Source of the DNA: Desulfitobacterium dehalogenans ATCC 51507
Lineage (GTDB): Bacteria; Bacillota; Desulfitobacteriia; Desulfitobacteriales; Desulfitobacteriaceae
Length of the DNA: 64,000 nucleotides
Direction of reading: 5' to 3'
Assembly (NCBI RefSeq): GCF_000243155.2
Contig: NC_018017.1
Coordinates: 1,674,001 to 1,738,000 of the forward strand
Position 1 is the stretch's first letter; every line of letters begins with the position of its first letter. Under the pieces are notes generated by a model. It saw only the letters and a list, made by a program, of their open reading frames with translations. It did no database searches and was not told where the DNA came from. The position numbers and the translations under genes were made by a program. Below are positions 44,419-53,252 of this stretch, one piece after another.

Positions 44419-45624
44419 ATGGATAAAAAGGGAAACCTAACTATCGGAATGGTTGTCTTGGGGCTATTAACTCTTATGGGGTTAGGAGCTTGGGCTTTCC
44501 AGCTGGTCAATGGACTTGGCGTAACAGGAATGAATAATGTTGTTTCCTGGGGATCCTATATCGCGATGTTCATGCTCTTTGTTGGTCTTTCCGCCGGGGG
44601 TCTGATTGTGTCTTCTTCGGCAACGGTATTCAATATTCCGTCTTTTAAAGTTGTAGCGAAACCGGCAGTCATTCTTTCTACGGTCTGCATTATTATCGCT
44701 GGGATATTCATTATTGTGGATATTGGCAGTCCGTGGCGGATTTACAATTTAATCCTGCATCCTCAATTTCGTTCTCCTTTGATGTGGGATGTGGTGGTCA
44801 TCACCTTGTACCTAGCGCTGAATCTGGTCTACCTCTATTTCATGAGCCGATCTGAGCCCGATGAAAGGAAGTTAAAGATTATTTCCAGAATCGCCCTGCC
44901 GACGGCAGTGCTGGTCCACTCCGTCACAGCTTGGATTTTTGGTTTGCAGATAGCCCGCGCAGGCTGGCACAGTGCTCTGATGGCACCTCTATTCGTTGCT
45001 TCGGCCTTGGATTCAGGACTGGCCTTATTGATTATCGCCTTGTTGGCCTTGAACAGATTGAAACTATTTGCAGTGGAGAAAAAACTGATTGGGACTTTAG
45101 CCGGCCTTCTCGTTACCTGTGTTGCCGTTGATGCTTTTTTCGTCTTCTCGGAGGTTCTGACGATGCTTTATCCGGGAGGAGACTCGACCATGGCTGTATT
45201 AAGGGAAATGACCAGCGGGTTTGCTGCTCCGTTTTTCTGGGGGGAAATCATCCTTGGCTTTATCCTGCCCTTTATGATTCTGGTATTTAAGAAGAACAGA
45301 GAGAATACGAATTATGTTATTTTTGCTTCGGCAATCGTGATTTTAGGAGTATTTTGCAAACGCTTCTGGTTGCTGTTTTCCTCGTTTATCCATCCTAATG
45401 TTCAAGGGGCTCCCGGTGTTACCTATGGAAAATTTACTGAAACTATTGGGGATATGTGGTCCCTTCATGGCAGTTATGCGCCAACCTGGGTTGAATTGGC
45501 CATCATCATCGGCATGCTGTCCATGGGTGCCTTGCTCTTCTCTTACCTCAGCAGCCGGTTCCTTTTAGGAAGAGCCGACTTCATACCAACGGTGAAGCAA
45601 GGACAAGCAGCGGAGAACAAATAA
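44419..45624 (+). CDS. nrfD: NrfD/PsrC-type membrane anchor (operon 1)
   Basis: 401 residues, ATG after GAAGGAAGGTGTAATTAG. About ten hydrophobic segments, with SWGSYIAMFMLFVGLSAGGL in the second and AWIFGLQIARAGWHSALMAP in the middle. These are the NrfD/PsrC hallmarks, and the long form (two four-helix bundles plus extra helices) is PsrC-like. It exchanges electrons with the menaquinone pool. The C-terminus is cytoplasmic and polar. It completes a CISM-type (catalytic, FeS, membrane) complex with the two upstream genes. Confidence 0.9.
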   Translation: MDKKGNLTIGMVVLGLLTLMGLGAWAFQLVNGLGVTGMNNVVSWGSYIAMFMLFVGLSAGGLIVSSSATVFNIPSFKVVAKPAVILSTVCIIIAGIFIIVDIGSPWRIYNLILHPQFRSPLMWDVVVITLYLALNLVYLYFMSRSEPDERKLKIISRIALPTAVLVHSVTAWIFGLQIARAGWHSALMAPLFVASALDSGLALLIIALLALNRLKLFAVEKKLIGTLAGLLVTCVAVDAFFVFSEVLTMLYPGGDSTMAVLREMTSGFAAPFFWGEIILGFILPFMILVFKKNRENTNYVIFASAIVILGVFCKRFWLLFSSFIHPNVQGAPGVTYGKFTETIGDMWSLHGSYAPTWVELAIIIGMLSMGALLFSYLSSRFLLGRADFIPTVKQGQAAENK

Positions 45625-45675
45625 CATACTGAAGAGAATGAACGGCAAAATGGTTAGAAAGGAGGGAGGTTGGTC

Positions 45676-46341
45676 ATGATCTATTCCTGGACTGAGGTTT
45701 GGAAGTTGCGAACCGAGTTGTATAAGTTTTTTGGCAATTGCCTGTTGGAGCCAACCTCAGAAGCAGCGACAACACCCTTAAATGGAGGGCTGTGGGGAAG
45801 TTTTCCTTTAGAGCCGGCTAATCGGCAGATGGAGTCCGGGCTGGAGCAACTAAGAAAATGTACGGCAGACCTTAAAAATATGCTGCAAAATGAGGCTCGA
45901 CAAGAAGTTTTGGCGGAGTACACCAGCCTCTTTTTGGGACCTGGCCGGCCCAAAGCCCCGCCGTGGGAATCCGTGTATCGGACTGAAGAGCAACTGCTAT
46001 TTTCAAGAACAACGTATGAAGTGAGGAAAATCCTTGCGGACAACGGGTTGGAAATAGCAGAGAAAAACCACCAGCCTGAAGATCACATGGGTATTGAATT
46101 GCTTGCTTTAGCCATGATGAGTGAGAATTTGCTTGTTGTGCAGGATCTGGCGGAGCAAAAGACAAGGATTGCTCAACAGGCAGCCTTTATTGATGAGCAC
46201 TTGCTTTCCTGGATTCCCGAGCTTTACAGGGATGCCAAACAAAATGGCAGTGTAGGCTACTATGGAGGATTAATCGAGCTGATTTGGGGGGTTCTCATCT
46301 GGGATCGTGAACTTTTGCATGAGTTTTTGACTCAGGACTAG
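45676..46341 (+). CDS. TorD/DmsD-family molybdoenzyme chaperone (operon 1)
   Basis: 221 residues from ATG 45676 with GGAGGG about 10 bases upstream. All-helical TorD-like protein. The core signature is FLGPGRPKAPPWESVYRTEE (about residues 91-110), followed by EPDHMGIEL-like text (QPEDHMGIELLALAMM) at about 134. Such chaperones bind the Tat signal and hold the catalytic subunit until the Mo cofactor is inserted. It is the last gene of operon 1; a hairpin follows. Confidence 0.9.
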   Translation: MIYSWTEVWKLRTELYKFFGNCLLEPTSEAATTPLNGGLWGSFPLEPANRQMESGLEQLRKCTADLKNMLQNEARQEVLAEYTSLFLGPGRPKAPPWESVYRTEEQLLFSRTTYEVRKILADNGLEIAEKNHQPEDHMGIELLALAMMSENLLVVQDLAEQKTRIAQQAAFIDEHLLSWIPELYRDAKQNGSVGYYGGLIELIWGVLIWDRELLHEFLTQD

Positions 46342-46380
46342 AGGACTTAGCTAATAGCTTATATAGGCGTCTGAAGTAAT

Positions 46381-46418
46381 GCGGCATATAGCGAATCGAT
46401 TGCTTCGCTATATGCCGC
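46381..46418 (+). terminator. Hairpin after operon 1
   Basis: A 15-bp perfect stem GCGGCATATAGCGAA / TTCGCTATATGCCGC followed by TATTTAT. The T-run is weak. Confidence 0.65.
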
Positions 46419-46446
46419 TATTTATAGGAACTCAAGACATGAGAAA

Positions 46447-46466
46447 GCGATAATGTGCATTTTCAC
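46447..46466. promoter_or_regulatory. CRP/FNR-like operator upstream of molybdoenzyme operon 2
   Basis: GCGATAATGTGCATTTTCAC, 16 of 20 bases identical to the site at 41184-41203, with shared flanks (AAAG before, AA after). It is less symmetric than the first. It lies 112 bases before the operon 2 start. Confidence 0.5.
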
Positions 46467-46577
46467 AACGGAACCCCCCTTTATTTGGAGTTAATGACAT
46501 AGGTCATTGTTGGCGAATTAACGAATAATTAGTCGAATAACAATTGAAGTTATTTTGTTAAAAGAGGAGGTACTTAA

Positions 46578-48782
46578 ATGACTGATTCAAAAGGTGGCAA
46601 AGGATTTAGTCGGCGCAGTTTCTTAAAAGGTTCAACAGCTTTGGGCTTAAGTATGGGTCTATTTGGCCTGACTGCATGTACGAACAAAAATTCGGGCAGC
46701 AAGAGTACAATGGGTGTCCAGACCGGAGAAAAAACCTTGACCACGCTTACCTGTCCCCGCAACTGCTATGATTCCTGTTCTTTGATTGGGGAGAAAATCG
46801 ATGGGCGGATCGTCAGGATTGTCGGCGATCCTAAGAATCCCATAACGGCAGGTACACCTTGTGTCAAGGGGCAAACCCACATTAATGTGCTTTACCATCC
46901 TGACCGTATTTTACATCCGCTTAAGCGTGCCGGTAAAAAAGGGGAAGGAAAATGGGAAAAAATTACCTGGGATGAAGCCTATGATACGATTACCCAAAAA
47001 CTTAATGAAGCAATCGCCCAATACGGTTCGGAATCGATCATGCCCTATAATTTTTCGGGGACGATCGGGTTTATCCATCAGCATGGTGTTCCCTGGCGGT
47101 TTTTCAATAAGATCGGAGCGACGAATATCACCAGAACGGTATGCAATACCGGTGGTAAGGCGGCGTTGCCCTATACCTATGGCGATTTCTCATCGATTGA
47201 TCCGGAAAGCTTTGCCAAAACTAAGTGCTATGTTACCTGGGGAACCAATGAATCCTATACCAACGTCCATTCCGTGAAATTCATTCAACAAGCGCGGGAT
47301 AATGGTGCCAAACTCATTGTGGTTAATCCCCATCGCCATCCCCTGGCCTCACAAGCTGACTTATTTATTCAGCTTAAACCGGGAACAGATGCCGCTTTTG
47401 CCTTGGGCGTACAACATATCATTATCAATGAGAATCTTTATGACAAGGACTTTGTAGAAAACTACACGATGGGTTTCGAGGAGCTTAAACAACAAGTCCA
47501 GAACTATCCGCCGAGCAAGGTGGCTCAGATATGTGAAGTTACTGAAGAAGAAATAAGGGCGTTTGTGAAGATGTATACCCAGGCTAAGCCCTCGATTATT
47601 AGAATGGGCTTTGGCTTTGAAAGAAGGACTCATGGCGGGGCTATGGTCAGAGCTATTTCGTTTCTCCCTGCCCTGATGGGAGTTGTCGGCGTAGAGGGTG
47701 GGGGATTCAGCTATGTTAACTACAGCCATTATCCCTTTGACAACAATTACACGAAGCGACCTGATTTGGCTCCTCGCAAAACGCGAACCATTAACATGAA
47801 TGAATTAGGAAAGGCGATTGCGGGAGAGCTTCCGACCACTAAGGAGATTCCGGTTAAAGTATTGATCTGCTTCAGCGGGAATCCGATTCCTTCGGCACCC
47901 AATGTGAACATGATCAAGAAAGGATTGGAGAGAGAAGATTTATTCACAGTAGTCCACGAAGTGTTTATGACGGATACCGCAGATTATGCTGATATTATAC
48001 TCCCCGCTGCTCATTTCACAGAATTTGAGGATGTCGTTGCCGATTACCTTGGGTGGTATGTCCGGTACAGCGAACAAGCGCTAGAGCCCATGGGAGAATC
48101 CAAATCCAACGTGCAGCTGTTTAATGAGCTGGCCAAACGAATGGGCTTCACTGATGAATGTTTCAATGAAACATCGGCCGATATCATCAAGAAAGGGATT
48201 TTGAATAAGCCCATCTTTAAAGAGATCACTTATGAGAACCTGAGGAAAAATCACTGGATTAAGGTAGATTTCGGGAACGTCTTTAGTGACCACAAATTTA
48301 ATACTCCATCGGGGAAAATTGAATTCTATTCTGAGAGTATCAAAAAAGCAGGGTTGCATCCTGTGGCAGAATATCTACCGGAAGAGGAGAGTCAGGAAGG
48401 TTCTCCAGCGTTATTTGCTCAATACCCCATTAACCTCTTGACCCCGGCTTCACCGCAATTGTTAAGCTCACAATGGCATAATGTCCCCTATATCAAAGAA
48501 AACCTGGGTGAGCCTTTTGTCACGGTCAATGCCAAGGACGCAGAAGACAGGGGAATTAAAGATGGAGATTATTGTGTGATTCAAAATGACAGGGGACAGG
48601 TCAAGCTGAAAGCGAAGGTCAGCAATACTGCAGTTAAAGCAGGCGTTGCAGTGAGTTTCAAGAGCTATTGGAATAAGTATACAGATGGAAATACGATCAA
48701 TTGCTTAGCTCCCGATGGGATTGGTGATTTGGATGGAATCTCCACCTATAACACAAATTTAGTTCAAATCACGAAAGCTTGA
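46578..48782 (+). CDS. Tat-lipoprotein-like molybdopterin oxidoreductase catalytic subunit (operon 2)
   Basis: 734 residues, ATG after AGAGGAGGTACTTAA. The twin-arginine motif SRRSFLKG at residues 11-18 is followed by a hydrophobic run ending in a lipobox, FGLTAC (Cys34). It may therefore be lipid-anchored after Tat export. Fe-S cysteines are C59, C63, C67 and C95. ITWDEAYDTITQKL and TWGTNESYTNVHS are cofactor-binding motifs. The Mo-ligand site has Cys189 (TRTVCNTGG), a residue typical of sulfur-ligated members. NVHSVKFIQQARDNGAKLIV and the C-terminal MGD domain (LLTPASPQLLSSQWHNVPYI) are complete. The substrate is unknown. Confidence 0.9.
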   Translation: MTDSKGGKGFSRRSFLKGSTALGLSMGLFGLTACTNKNSGSKSTMGVQTGEKTLTTLTCPRNCYDSCSLIGEKIDGRIVRIVGDPKNPITAGTPCVKGQTHINVLYHPDRILHPLKRAGKKGEGKWEKITWDEAYDTITQKLNEAIAQYGSESIMPYNFSGTIGFIHQHGVPWRFFNKIGATNITRTVCNTGGKAALPYTYGDFSSIDPESFAKTKCYVTWGTNESYTNVHSVKFIQQARDNGAKLIVVNPHRHPLASQADLFIQLKPGTDAAFALGVQHIIINENLYDKDFVENYTMGFEELKQQVQNYPPSKVAQICEVTEEEIRAFVKMYTQAKPSIIRMGFGFERRTHGGAMVRAISFLPALMGVVGVEGGGFSYVNYSHYPFDNNYTKRPDLAPRKTRTINMNELGKAIAGELPTTKEIPVKVLICFSGNPIPSAPNVNMIKKGLEREDLFTVVHEVFMTDTADYADIILPAAHFTEFEDVVADYLGWYVRYSEQALEPMGESKSNVQLFNELAKRMGFTDECFNETSADIIKKGILNKPIFKEITYENLRKNHWIKVDFGNVFSDHKFNTPSGKIEFYSESIKKAGLHPVAEYLPEEESQEGSPALFAQYPINLLTPASPQLLSSQWHNVPYIKENLGEPFVTVNAKDAEDRGIKDGDYCVIQNDRGQVKLKAKVSNTAVKAGVAVSFKSYWNKYTDGNTINCLAPDGIGDLDGISTYNTNLVQITKA

Positions 48783-48806
48783 TTGATGTGAAAGGAGTCG
48801 TGAACT

Positions 48807-49343
48807 ATGGCTGGTCAGAAAGCATTTTTTTATAATCAAAATTATTGTGTAGGGTGCCATTCCTGTGAAACGGCATGTATGGTCAAGAACCAAGTCGATG
48901 TGGGGGTAAGCTGGAGGACATTGGATAGCTTTGAGGTTGAGATGAACGGAAGAATGGTGGAACGTTATCTTTCTCATTCCTGTATGCATTGTGCGGAACC
49001 TCAATGCGCTTCAGTATGTCCTACCAAAGCCTATACCAAACGCGAAGATGGACTGGTGATTCAGGACCACGATAAATGCGTGGGGTGCGGATATTGCATC
49101 TATGCTTGCCCGTATCAGGCGCCAAAGATGAATCCCAATACTAAAAAAACAGAAAAATGCACGGGCTGTTATGATTTGATTGACGCAGGGGAACAACCCA
49201 TGTGTGTCCGGGGGTGTCCGGTTCAGGTCTTAAAAATAGAGGATATCGATAAGCTTGATGCTGAGGGAGCGGTTAAGGAAGCAATCGGTTTCCAGGCCTT
49301 TGCCACCAATCCATCCATGCGTTTTGTGAAGATGAAGCAGTAG
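48807..49343 (+). CDS. Four-cluster ferredoxin subunit (operon 2)
   Basis: 178 residues, ATG after AAAGGAGTCGTGAACT. DmsB-like arrangement: CVGCHSCETACMVKN, CMHCAEPQCASVCP, CVGCGYCIYACPYQAP and CTGCYDLIDAG...CVRGCP. The text is closer to the minus-strand FeS subunit (both have YLSxSCxHC) than to that of operon 1, so these two operons probably share ancestry. Electron link between the catalytic subunit and the membrane anchors downstream. Confidence 0.92.
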   Translation: MAGQKAFFYNQNYCVGCHSCETACMVKNQVDVGVSWRTLDSFEVEMNGRMVERYLSHSCMHCAEPQCASVCPTKAYTKREDGLVIQDHDKCVGCGYCIYACPYQAPKMNPNTKKTEKCTGCYDLIDAGEQPMCVRGCPVQVLKIEDIDKLDAEGAVKEAIGFQAFATNPSMRFVKMKQ

Positions 49344-49381
49344 AGTGCTCTTAAGATTTAGACGCGAAGGGATGGGACGTT

Positions 49382-50077
49382 TTGAGTAGTCTGGGTAATA
49401 ACGAAATGCAGGAAATATTGGCTTATCGATGTGTTGTGTTCGATCTATTGCGAAGTCTATTTATATGGGAATGCCCGGAAGAGCTTTTCGCAGACATGAT
49501 CTCCTGGTCAGAGTTGGAACGTGATGAAGCAATGGCCGCAGACTGTGCAGAAGCTCGACTCAGAAAAGGTCTGTCATCCATATCCTCTGCAGAGCTGCAA
49601 AAGGTCTATCATGAAGCAACGATAGAGTTTACCAGACTCTTTGTGGGACCTTATCACTTGGAAGCTCCTCCTTATGAATCGGTATACCGCAACTCCAACC
49701 GGCTCATGATGCAGGATGTTACCATGAATGTCAAAAGGTTTTACAGAGAGAACGGTTATGAAAGAAGCGAGGTCTATAAGGAACCTGATGATCAGATCGG
49801 GGTAGAACTGGAGTTTATGTATGCCCTGAGTGAAGAGGCTTTGCAAGCTTTTCGGGAGGGGAATTTCGAGAGTTTAAAGAGGATTTTATCTGCTCAGGAA
49901 CAATTCATGGATCTTCACCTGCTAAAGTGGTTACCCCAATTCTGTCAGGATATCCTGAAATCGTCTCAGAACGAATTCTGGAGAAGTTTTGCTGTCTTTA
50001 CTGAGAACTACATTGAAGAAGACAAGGAACAGATCCAGCGGATTCAACGGGAACTCAATTTATATTGCCAGAGCTAA
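49382..50077 (+). CDS. TorD/DmsD-family molybdoenzyme chaperone (operon 2)
   Basis: 231 residues from TTG 49382; the ribosome site is weak (GGGATGGG), so another start is possible. FVGPYHLEAPPYESVYRNSN (about residues 85-105) and EPDDQIGVELEFMYAL (about 140) are the TorD signatures. It should guide export and cofactor loading of the operon 2 catalytic subunit. It sits before the anchor genes, unlike in operon 1 where it is last. Confidence 0.9.
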   Translation: MSSLGNNEMQEILAYRCVVFDLLRSLFIWECPEELFADMISWSELERDEAMAADCAEARLRKGLSSISSAELQKVYHEATIEFTRLFVGPYHLEAPPYESVYRNSNRLMMQDVTMNVKRFYRENGYERSEVYKEPDDQIGVELEFMYALSEEALQAFREGNFESLKRILSAQEQFMDLHLLKWLPQFCQDILKSSQNEFWRSFAVFTENYIEEDKEQIQRIQRELNLYCQS

Positions 50078-50103
50078 GCGGCGGAATGGAGGATAAGGAT
50101 TAT

Positions 50104-50982
50104 ATGTATCATTGGGGCTGGAAAATTATCATTTACTTGTTTTTAGGCGGATTAGGAGCAGGGGCTTATTTAACGTCTTTTGCAGCTCAAAAAGGCTGGT
50201 TGGGGGAGAACAGCAAACTGGACAGAGCGGGCTACTTTTTGTCCGGGCCTTGTATCGTCATAGGAAGTTTGTTGTTGTTTCTGGATCTTGGTATAGCTTT
50301 CTCTGATCCTCTCGGTGTTTTAAGAATGTTCGCCAACATTCATTCTGTAATGACCTGGGGAATTTATATATTATCGCTGTTCATTCTTGTTGGATTTCTA
50401 TCTGCTTATTACACATGGAAGAACAGAAAAGTACCTTCAATGTTATCTCTCCTTGGAGCAATTCTTGCTTTAGGAACCGGAGCCTATACCGGGGTTTTAC
50501 TGGCAGTGGTTACGTCTGTACCCTTCTGGAACACATTTCTTCTTCCTATATTATTTGTCGTTTCTGCTTTATCGACAGGTCTCGCTGCTACCGCATTGTG
50601 CGCGCATTTCCTGGAAAAGAAAGCGGAGCAAGCAGGGGATCGGCAAAGTGAAGCAAAGACGAACAAGATTCATCAAGTTTTACTTGGCTTAGAAGCGATT
50701 CTAATCATGATGCTTCTGGCATTTGCTTTAACAGGCGCAAAAGGGACGGATGCTGCTGCTTCTGCACAAATGCTTACCAGTGGTTCCTTAGCGTTGCCAT
50801 TCTGGCTGTTGGTTGTGGCAATCGGCTTAGTTTTCCCCTTGGCCTATTATATTGTCTCAGCTAAAGAACAGAAAAGAAGGCTTGCATCATTCTTTAATGT
50901 TATATCAACTGACTTTGCGGTGCTCATCGGAGGGCTGACACTGAGGGCAACCATAGTGTTATGTGCTGTGAGGGTTTTTTAG
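50104..50982 (+). CDS. DmsC/NrfD-type membrane anchor, first copy (operon 2)
   Basis: About 292 residues from ATG 50104 (AAGGA 4 bases upstream; ATG 50086 is possible). Eight or so membrane segments. YLFLGGLGAGAYLTSFAAQK in helix 1, RAGYFLSGPCIVIGSLLLF, SVMTWGIYIL and LRATIVLCAVRVF at the end are NrfD-like features. This short form resembles DmsC. The next gene encodes a paralogue with the same landmarks. The pair may form two quinone modules or a heterodimer. Confidence 0.88.
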   Translation: MYHWGWKIIIYLFLGGLGAGAYLTSFAAQKGWLGENSKLDRAGYFLSGPCIVIGSLLLFLDLGIAFSDPLGVLRMFANIHSVMTWGIYILSLFILVGFLSAYYTWKNRKVPSMLSLLGAILALGTGAYTGVLLAVVTSVPFWNTFLLPILFVVSALSTGLAATALCAHFLEKKAEQAGDRQSEAKTNKIHQVLLGLEAILIMMLLAFALTGAKGTDAAASAQMLTSGSLALPFWLLVVAIGLVFPLAYYIVSAKEQKRRLASFFNVISTDFAVLIGGLTLRATIVLCAVRVF

Positions 50983-50997
50983 ATAGGAGGGTAATCA

Positions 50998-51855
50998 TTG
51001 GGAAACTGGGGCTGGCTTATCATCGGCTTCCTATTCTTTGGAGGTCTTGGTTCAGGTGCTTATCTGGCATCTTTTGCAGCAGAAAAAGGCCTATTTGGAA
51101 AAGAAAACAATTTAGAGCGGGCTGGTTATTTTATCTCAGGTCCTTGCCTAGCTGTTGGACTGTTCCTTTTTTCCATGAACCTGGGTGTTAGCATCACTGG
51201 AATGTTAACCATGATCGGTAATCCTACTTCGGTGATGACTTGGGGGGTATATCTCTTATTCATTTTTATGGTCCTGGCATTTTTGAGTGCCTATCATAAA
51301 CGTGAAAACAAGAAAGTTCCTGCAATTATCTCAGGAGCAGGGGCATTACTGGCAGTGATAACAGCACTATACACCGGGGGACAGCTTTCTGTTCTTTTTG
51401 CTCAACCCTTCTGGAACACTATCCTTGTACCGGGATTATTTGTAGTGTCTGCCCTGATGATGGGATTGGCCTCTTCATCCCTGCTTGCCCGCATCATCGA
51501 AAAACCCGTTCAGCATGAGGGTGTTGTGGTAAATAGGGTAAACATCATCCTACTCTTTGTGGAATTAGTTCTTTTATTGGCTTTGCTTCTGATCTCTTTT
51601 TCAGGGGCTAAAGGTCCAGTGGCGGCTGATTCTGCCCGAATAGTTGTCGCTGGAAGACTTGCCTCCTATTTTTGGATTCTGTTAATTGCTGTCGGATTGG
51701 TTTTTCCACTTCTAAATAACTTCTACCCAAAGAAAAAGCGAGCTGAAAAGAGTGGTAGGATCTTAGGTTTGTTAAGTGAGATGGCTACACTCATCGGAGG
51801 GGCAACGCTGCGAGCCATTATAGTATTATCGGCATTACCTATCTGGACTATATAA
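50998..51855 (+). CDS. DmsC/NrfD-type membrane anchor, second copy (operon 2)
   Basis: 285 residues from TTG 50998, 8 bases after ATAGGAGGG. It parallels the preceding protein along its whole length: FLFFGGLGSGAYLASFAAEK, RAGYFISGPCLAVGLFLFSM, SVMTWGVYLL, PFWNTILVPGLFVVSALMMG and LRAIIVLSALPIWTI. About eight membrane segments. The tandem duplication is old, because the two differ at many positions, yet both keep the same length and motifs, so both are probably functional. Confidence 0.88.
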   Translation: MGNWGWLIIGFLFFGGLGSGAYLASFAAEKGLFGKENNLERAGYFISGPCLAVGLFLFSMNLGVSITGMLTMIGNPTSVMTWGVYLLFIFMVLAFLSAYHKRENKKVPAIISGAGALLAVITALYTGGQLSVLFAQPFWNTILVPGLFVVSALMMGLASSSLLARIIEKPVQHEGVVVNRVNIILLFVELVLLLALLLISFSGAKGPVAADSARIVVAGRLASYFWILLIAVGLVFPLLNNFYPKKKRAEKSGRILGLLSEMATLIGGATLRAIIVLSALPIWTI

Positions 51856-51870
51856 TCGATCCAGCCGGGA

Positions 51871-53100
51871 GTGACTACTAAGGGTATGAAAATAGAGATG
51901 AAAAAAGCGCTTATCATGACTTTATCTTTAATACTGGCAGTTTTTATAGGCTTAAGCTGGGTTAGGCCGGGAAATGATGTGCTGTTGCAAGCTAAAGAGG
52001 TCCTACCCGAGGCGCAGTCTTTTAAGAAGATTGCGTCTTCACCCCTTACTTTAGAAGGGATAAGTCAGGACTCCAGTGGAGAAAAAGAGATCAAAGGCTA
52101 TGTTGTCATTGCAAAGGCAAGTTCATATGGTGGACCAATTACCATCGCAACAGGAATTAACCCATATGGAGTTATTCTTGGTACCGCACTTATTGAACAC
52201 AAGGATACACCTTCATTTATTAGAGTTGTTATGAAACATGATTATCTCAAGCAATTCGAAGATAAAAAAATAACCGACCCCCTATCGATCAAACAGGATA
52301 TTAATGCGATATCGGGAGCAACTTATAGCTCCCGAGGCATTGCCGAAGCGATTTCAATAGGTAGTCATGAAGTAGCCAGAAATCAGTTTGGGCTGGAGGT
52401 TGAAGATGAAGAGGCAGCATTCGTTTTTGGAGTGAGGGAAGGTTCTGTTATTGTCTTAGTCATCCTGATGCTTGTTGGGATAGCACTAAAAAATGATAGA
52501 ATCCGCTGGATAACCATGGCAGGAAGTCTGGTGTTGATTGGTTTCCAATACAACACACCCATCTCACTTTCAAATCTTGCCTCCTTTTTAATGGGATATC
52601 TTCCTTCAATTCGGCAGAACTTGGTTTGGTATATATTTTTAACTGTTATTCCGATATTAACTTTTCTGATTGGAAAAAACCTATACTGCTTCTGGCTTTG
52701 TCCCTTTGGAGCCCTGCAAGAGTTATTGGCCAAAGTATTTGTAAGTAAAGAGGTCATTTGCTGTAGCCGAGCGGTAGAACAAAAGGTTGCCCTGGTCAGG
52801 TATGTTTTATTATATATTGCCTTATTGGGCGCTGTAATCTATCAGTCGCCGGGATTGGCGGGTTATGAACCTTTTGCCACCCTATTCGGAATGCAAGGAG
52901 ATATCGTCGAGTGGCTGATTTTAATGGTTGTCTTATTATCCGCATTATTTATTCGGAGATTCTGGTGCCGCTTTTTTTGTCCGGGAATGATTTTCAATAG
53001 AATTATTTTGAGATTAAGACATCATTGGATTGATTTTAAAAGGAAATTTGGAGCAAAATTAAACCAAGGGTGTCCCGCACAAAACTCGGTGGATCAATGA
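51871..53100 (+). CDS. NosR/PceC-like FMN-binding, FeS-type membrane protein
   Basis: Up to 409 residues; the start is uncertain (GTG 51871 or ATG 51886). One N-terminal membrane helix (about 12-30). Then comes an extracytoplasmic FMN_bind domain with SGATYSS at 148-154, where Thr151 would carry covalent FMN. Five or so helices follow, containing CFWLCPFGAL and CRFFCPGM, the two NosR-type cysteine motifs on the cytoplasmic side. The C-terminal ferredoxin part of NosR is absent, as in PceC of organohalide respirers. It probably conducts electrons across the membrane to or from the exported molybdoenzyme. Confidence 0.85.
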   Translation: MTTKGMKIEMKKALIMTLSLILAVFIGLSWVRPGNDVLLQAKEVLPEAQSFKKIASSPLTLEGISQDSSGEKEIKGYVVIAKASSYGGPITIATGINPYGVILGTALIEHKDTPSFIRVVMKHDYLKQFEDKKITDPLSIKQDINAISGATYSSRGIAEAISIGSHEVARNQFGLEVEDEEAAFVFGVREGSVIVLVILMLVGIALKNDRIRWITMAGSLVLIGFQYNTPISLSNLASFLMGYLPSIRQNLVWYIFLTVIPILTFLIGKNLYCFWLCPFGALQELLAKVFVSKEVICCSRAVEQKVALVRYVLLYIALLGAVIYQSPGLAGYEPFATLFGMQGDIVEWLILMVVLLSALFIRRFWCRFFCPGMIFNRIILRLRHHWIDFKRKFGAKLNQGCPAQNSVDQ

Positions 53101-53109
53101 GGTGCGACG

Positions 53110-53208
53110 ATGAATTTCAGCGAAAATAAACATGATAGTCTATTTCTATTCCTCGTAGGTTTAACTGTTTTGTTGATTTGTATCAACTTTTTGACCCGTT
53201 TTATTTAG
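53110..53208 (+). CDS. Small single-pass membrane protein, 32 residues
   Basis: ATG 53110 begins 9 bases after the NosR-like stop, with GAGGTGCGACG as ribosome site. The peptide starts MNFSENKHDS, then has one hydrophobic helix (LFLFLVGLTVLLICINFL) and a short TRFI end. Size, position and coupling are typical of small subunits of respiratory membrane complexes. No homologue comes to mind. It could stabilise the two DmsC-like anchors or the NosR-like protein. Confidence 0.6.
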   Translation: MNFSENKHDSLFLFLVGLTVLLICINFLTRFI

Positions 53209-53252
53209 GGAAAGGTAAGATCATCTTGAATACCGTTGCAGAAGGGAGGGAA

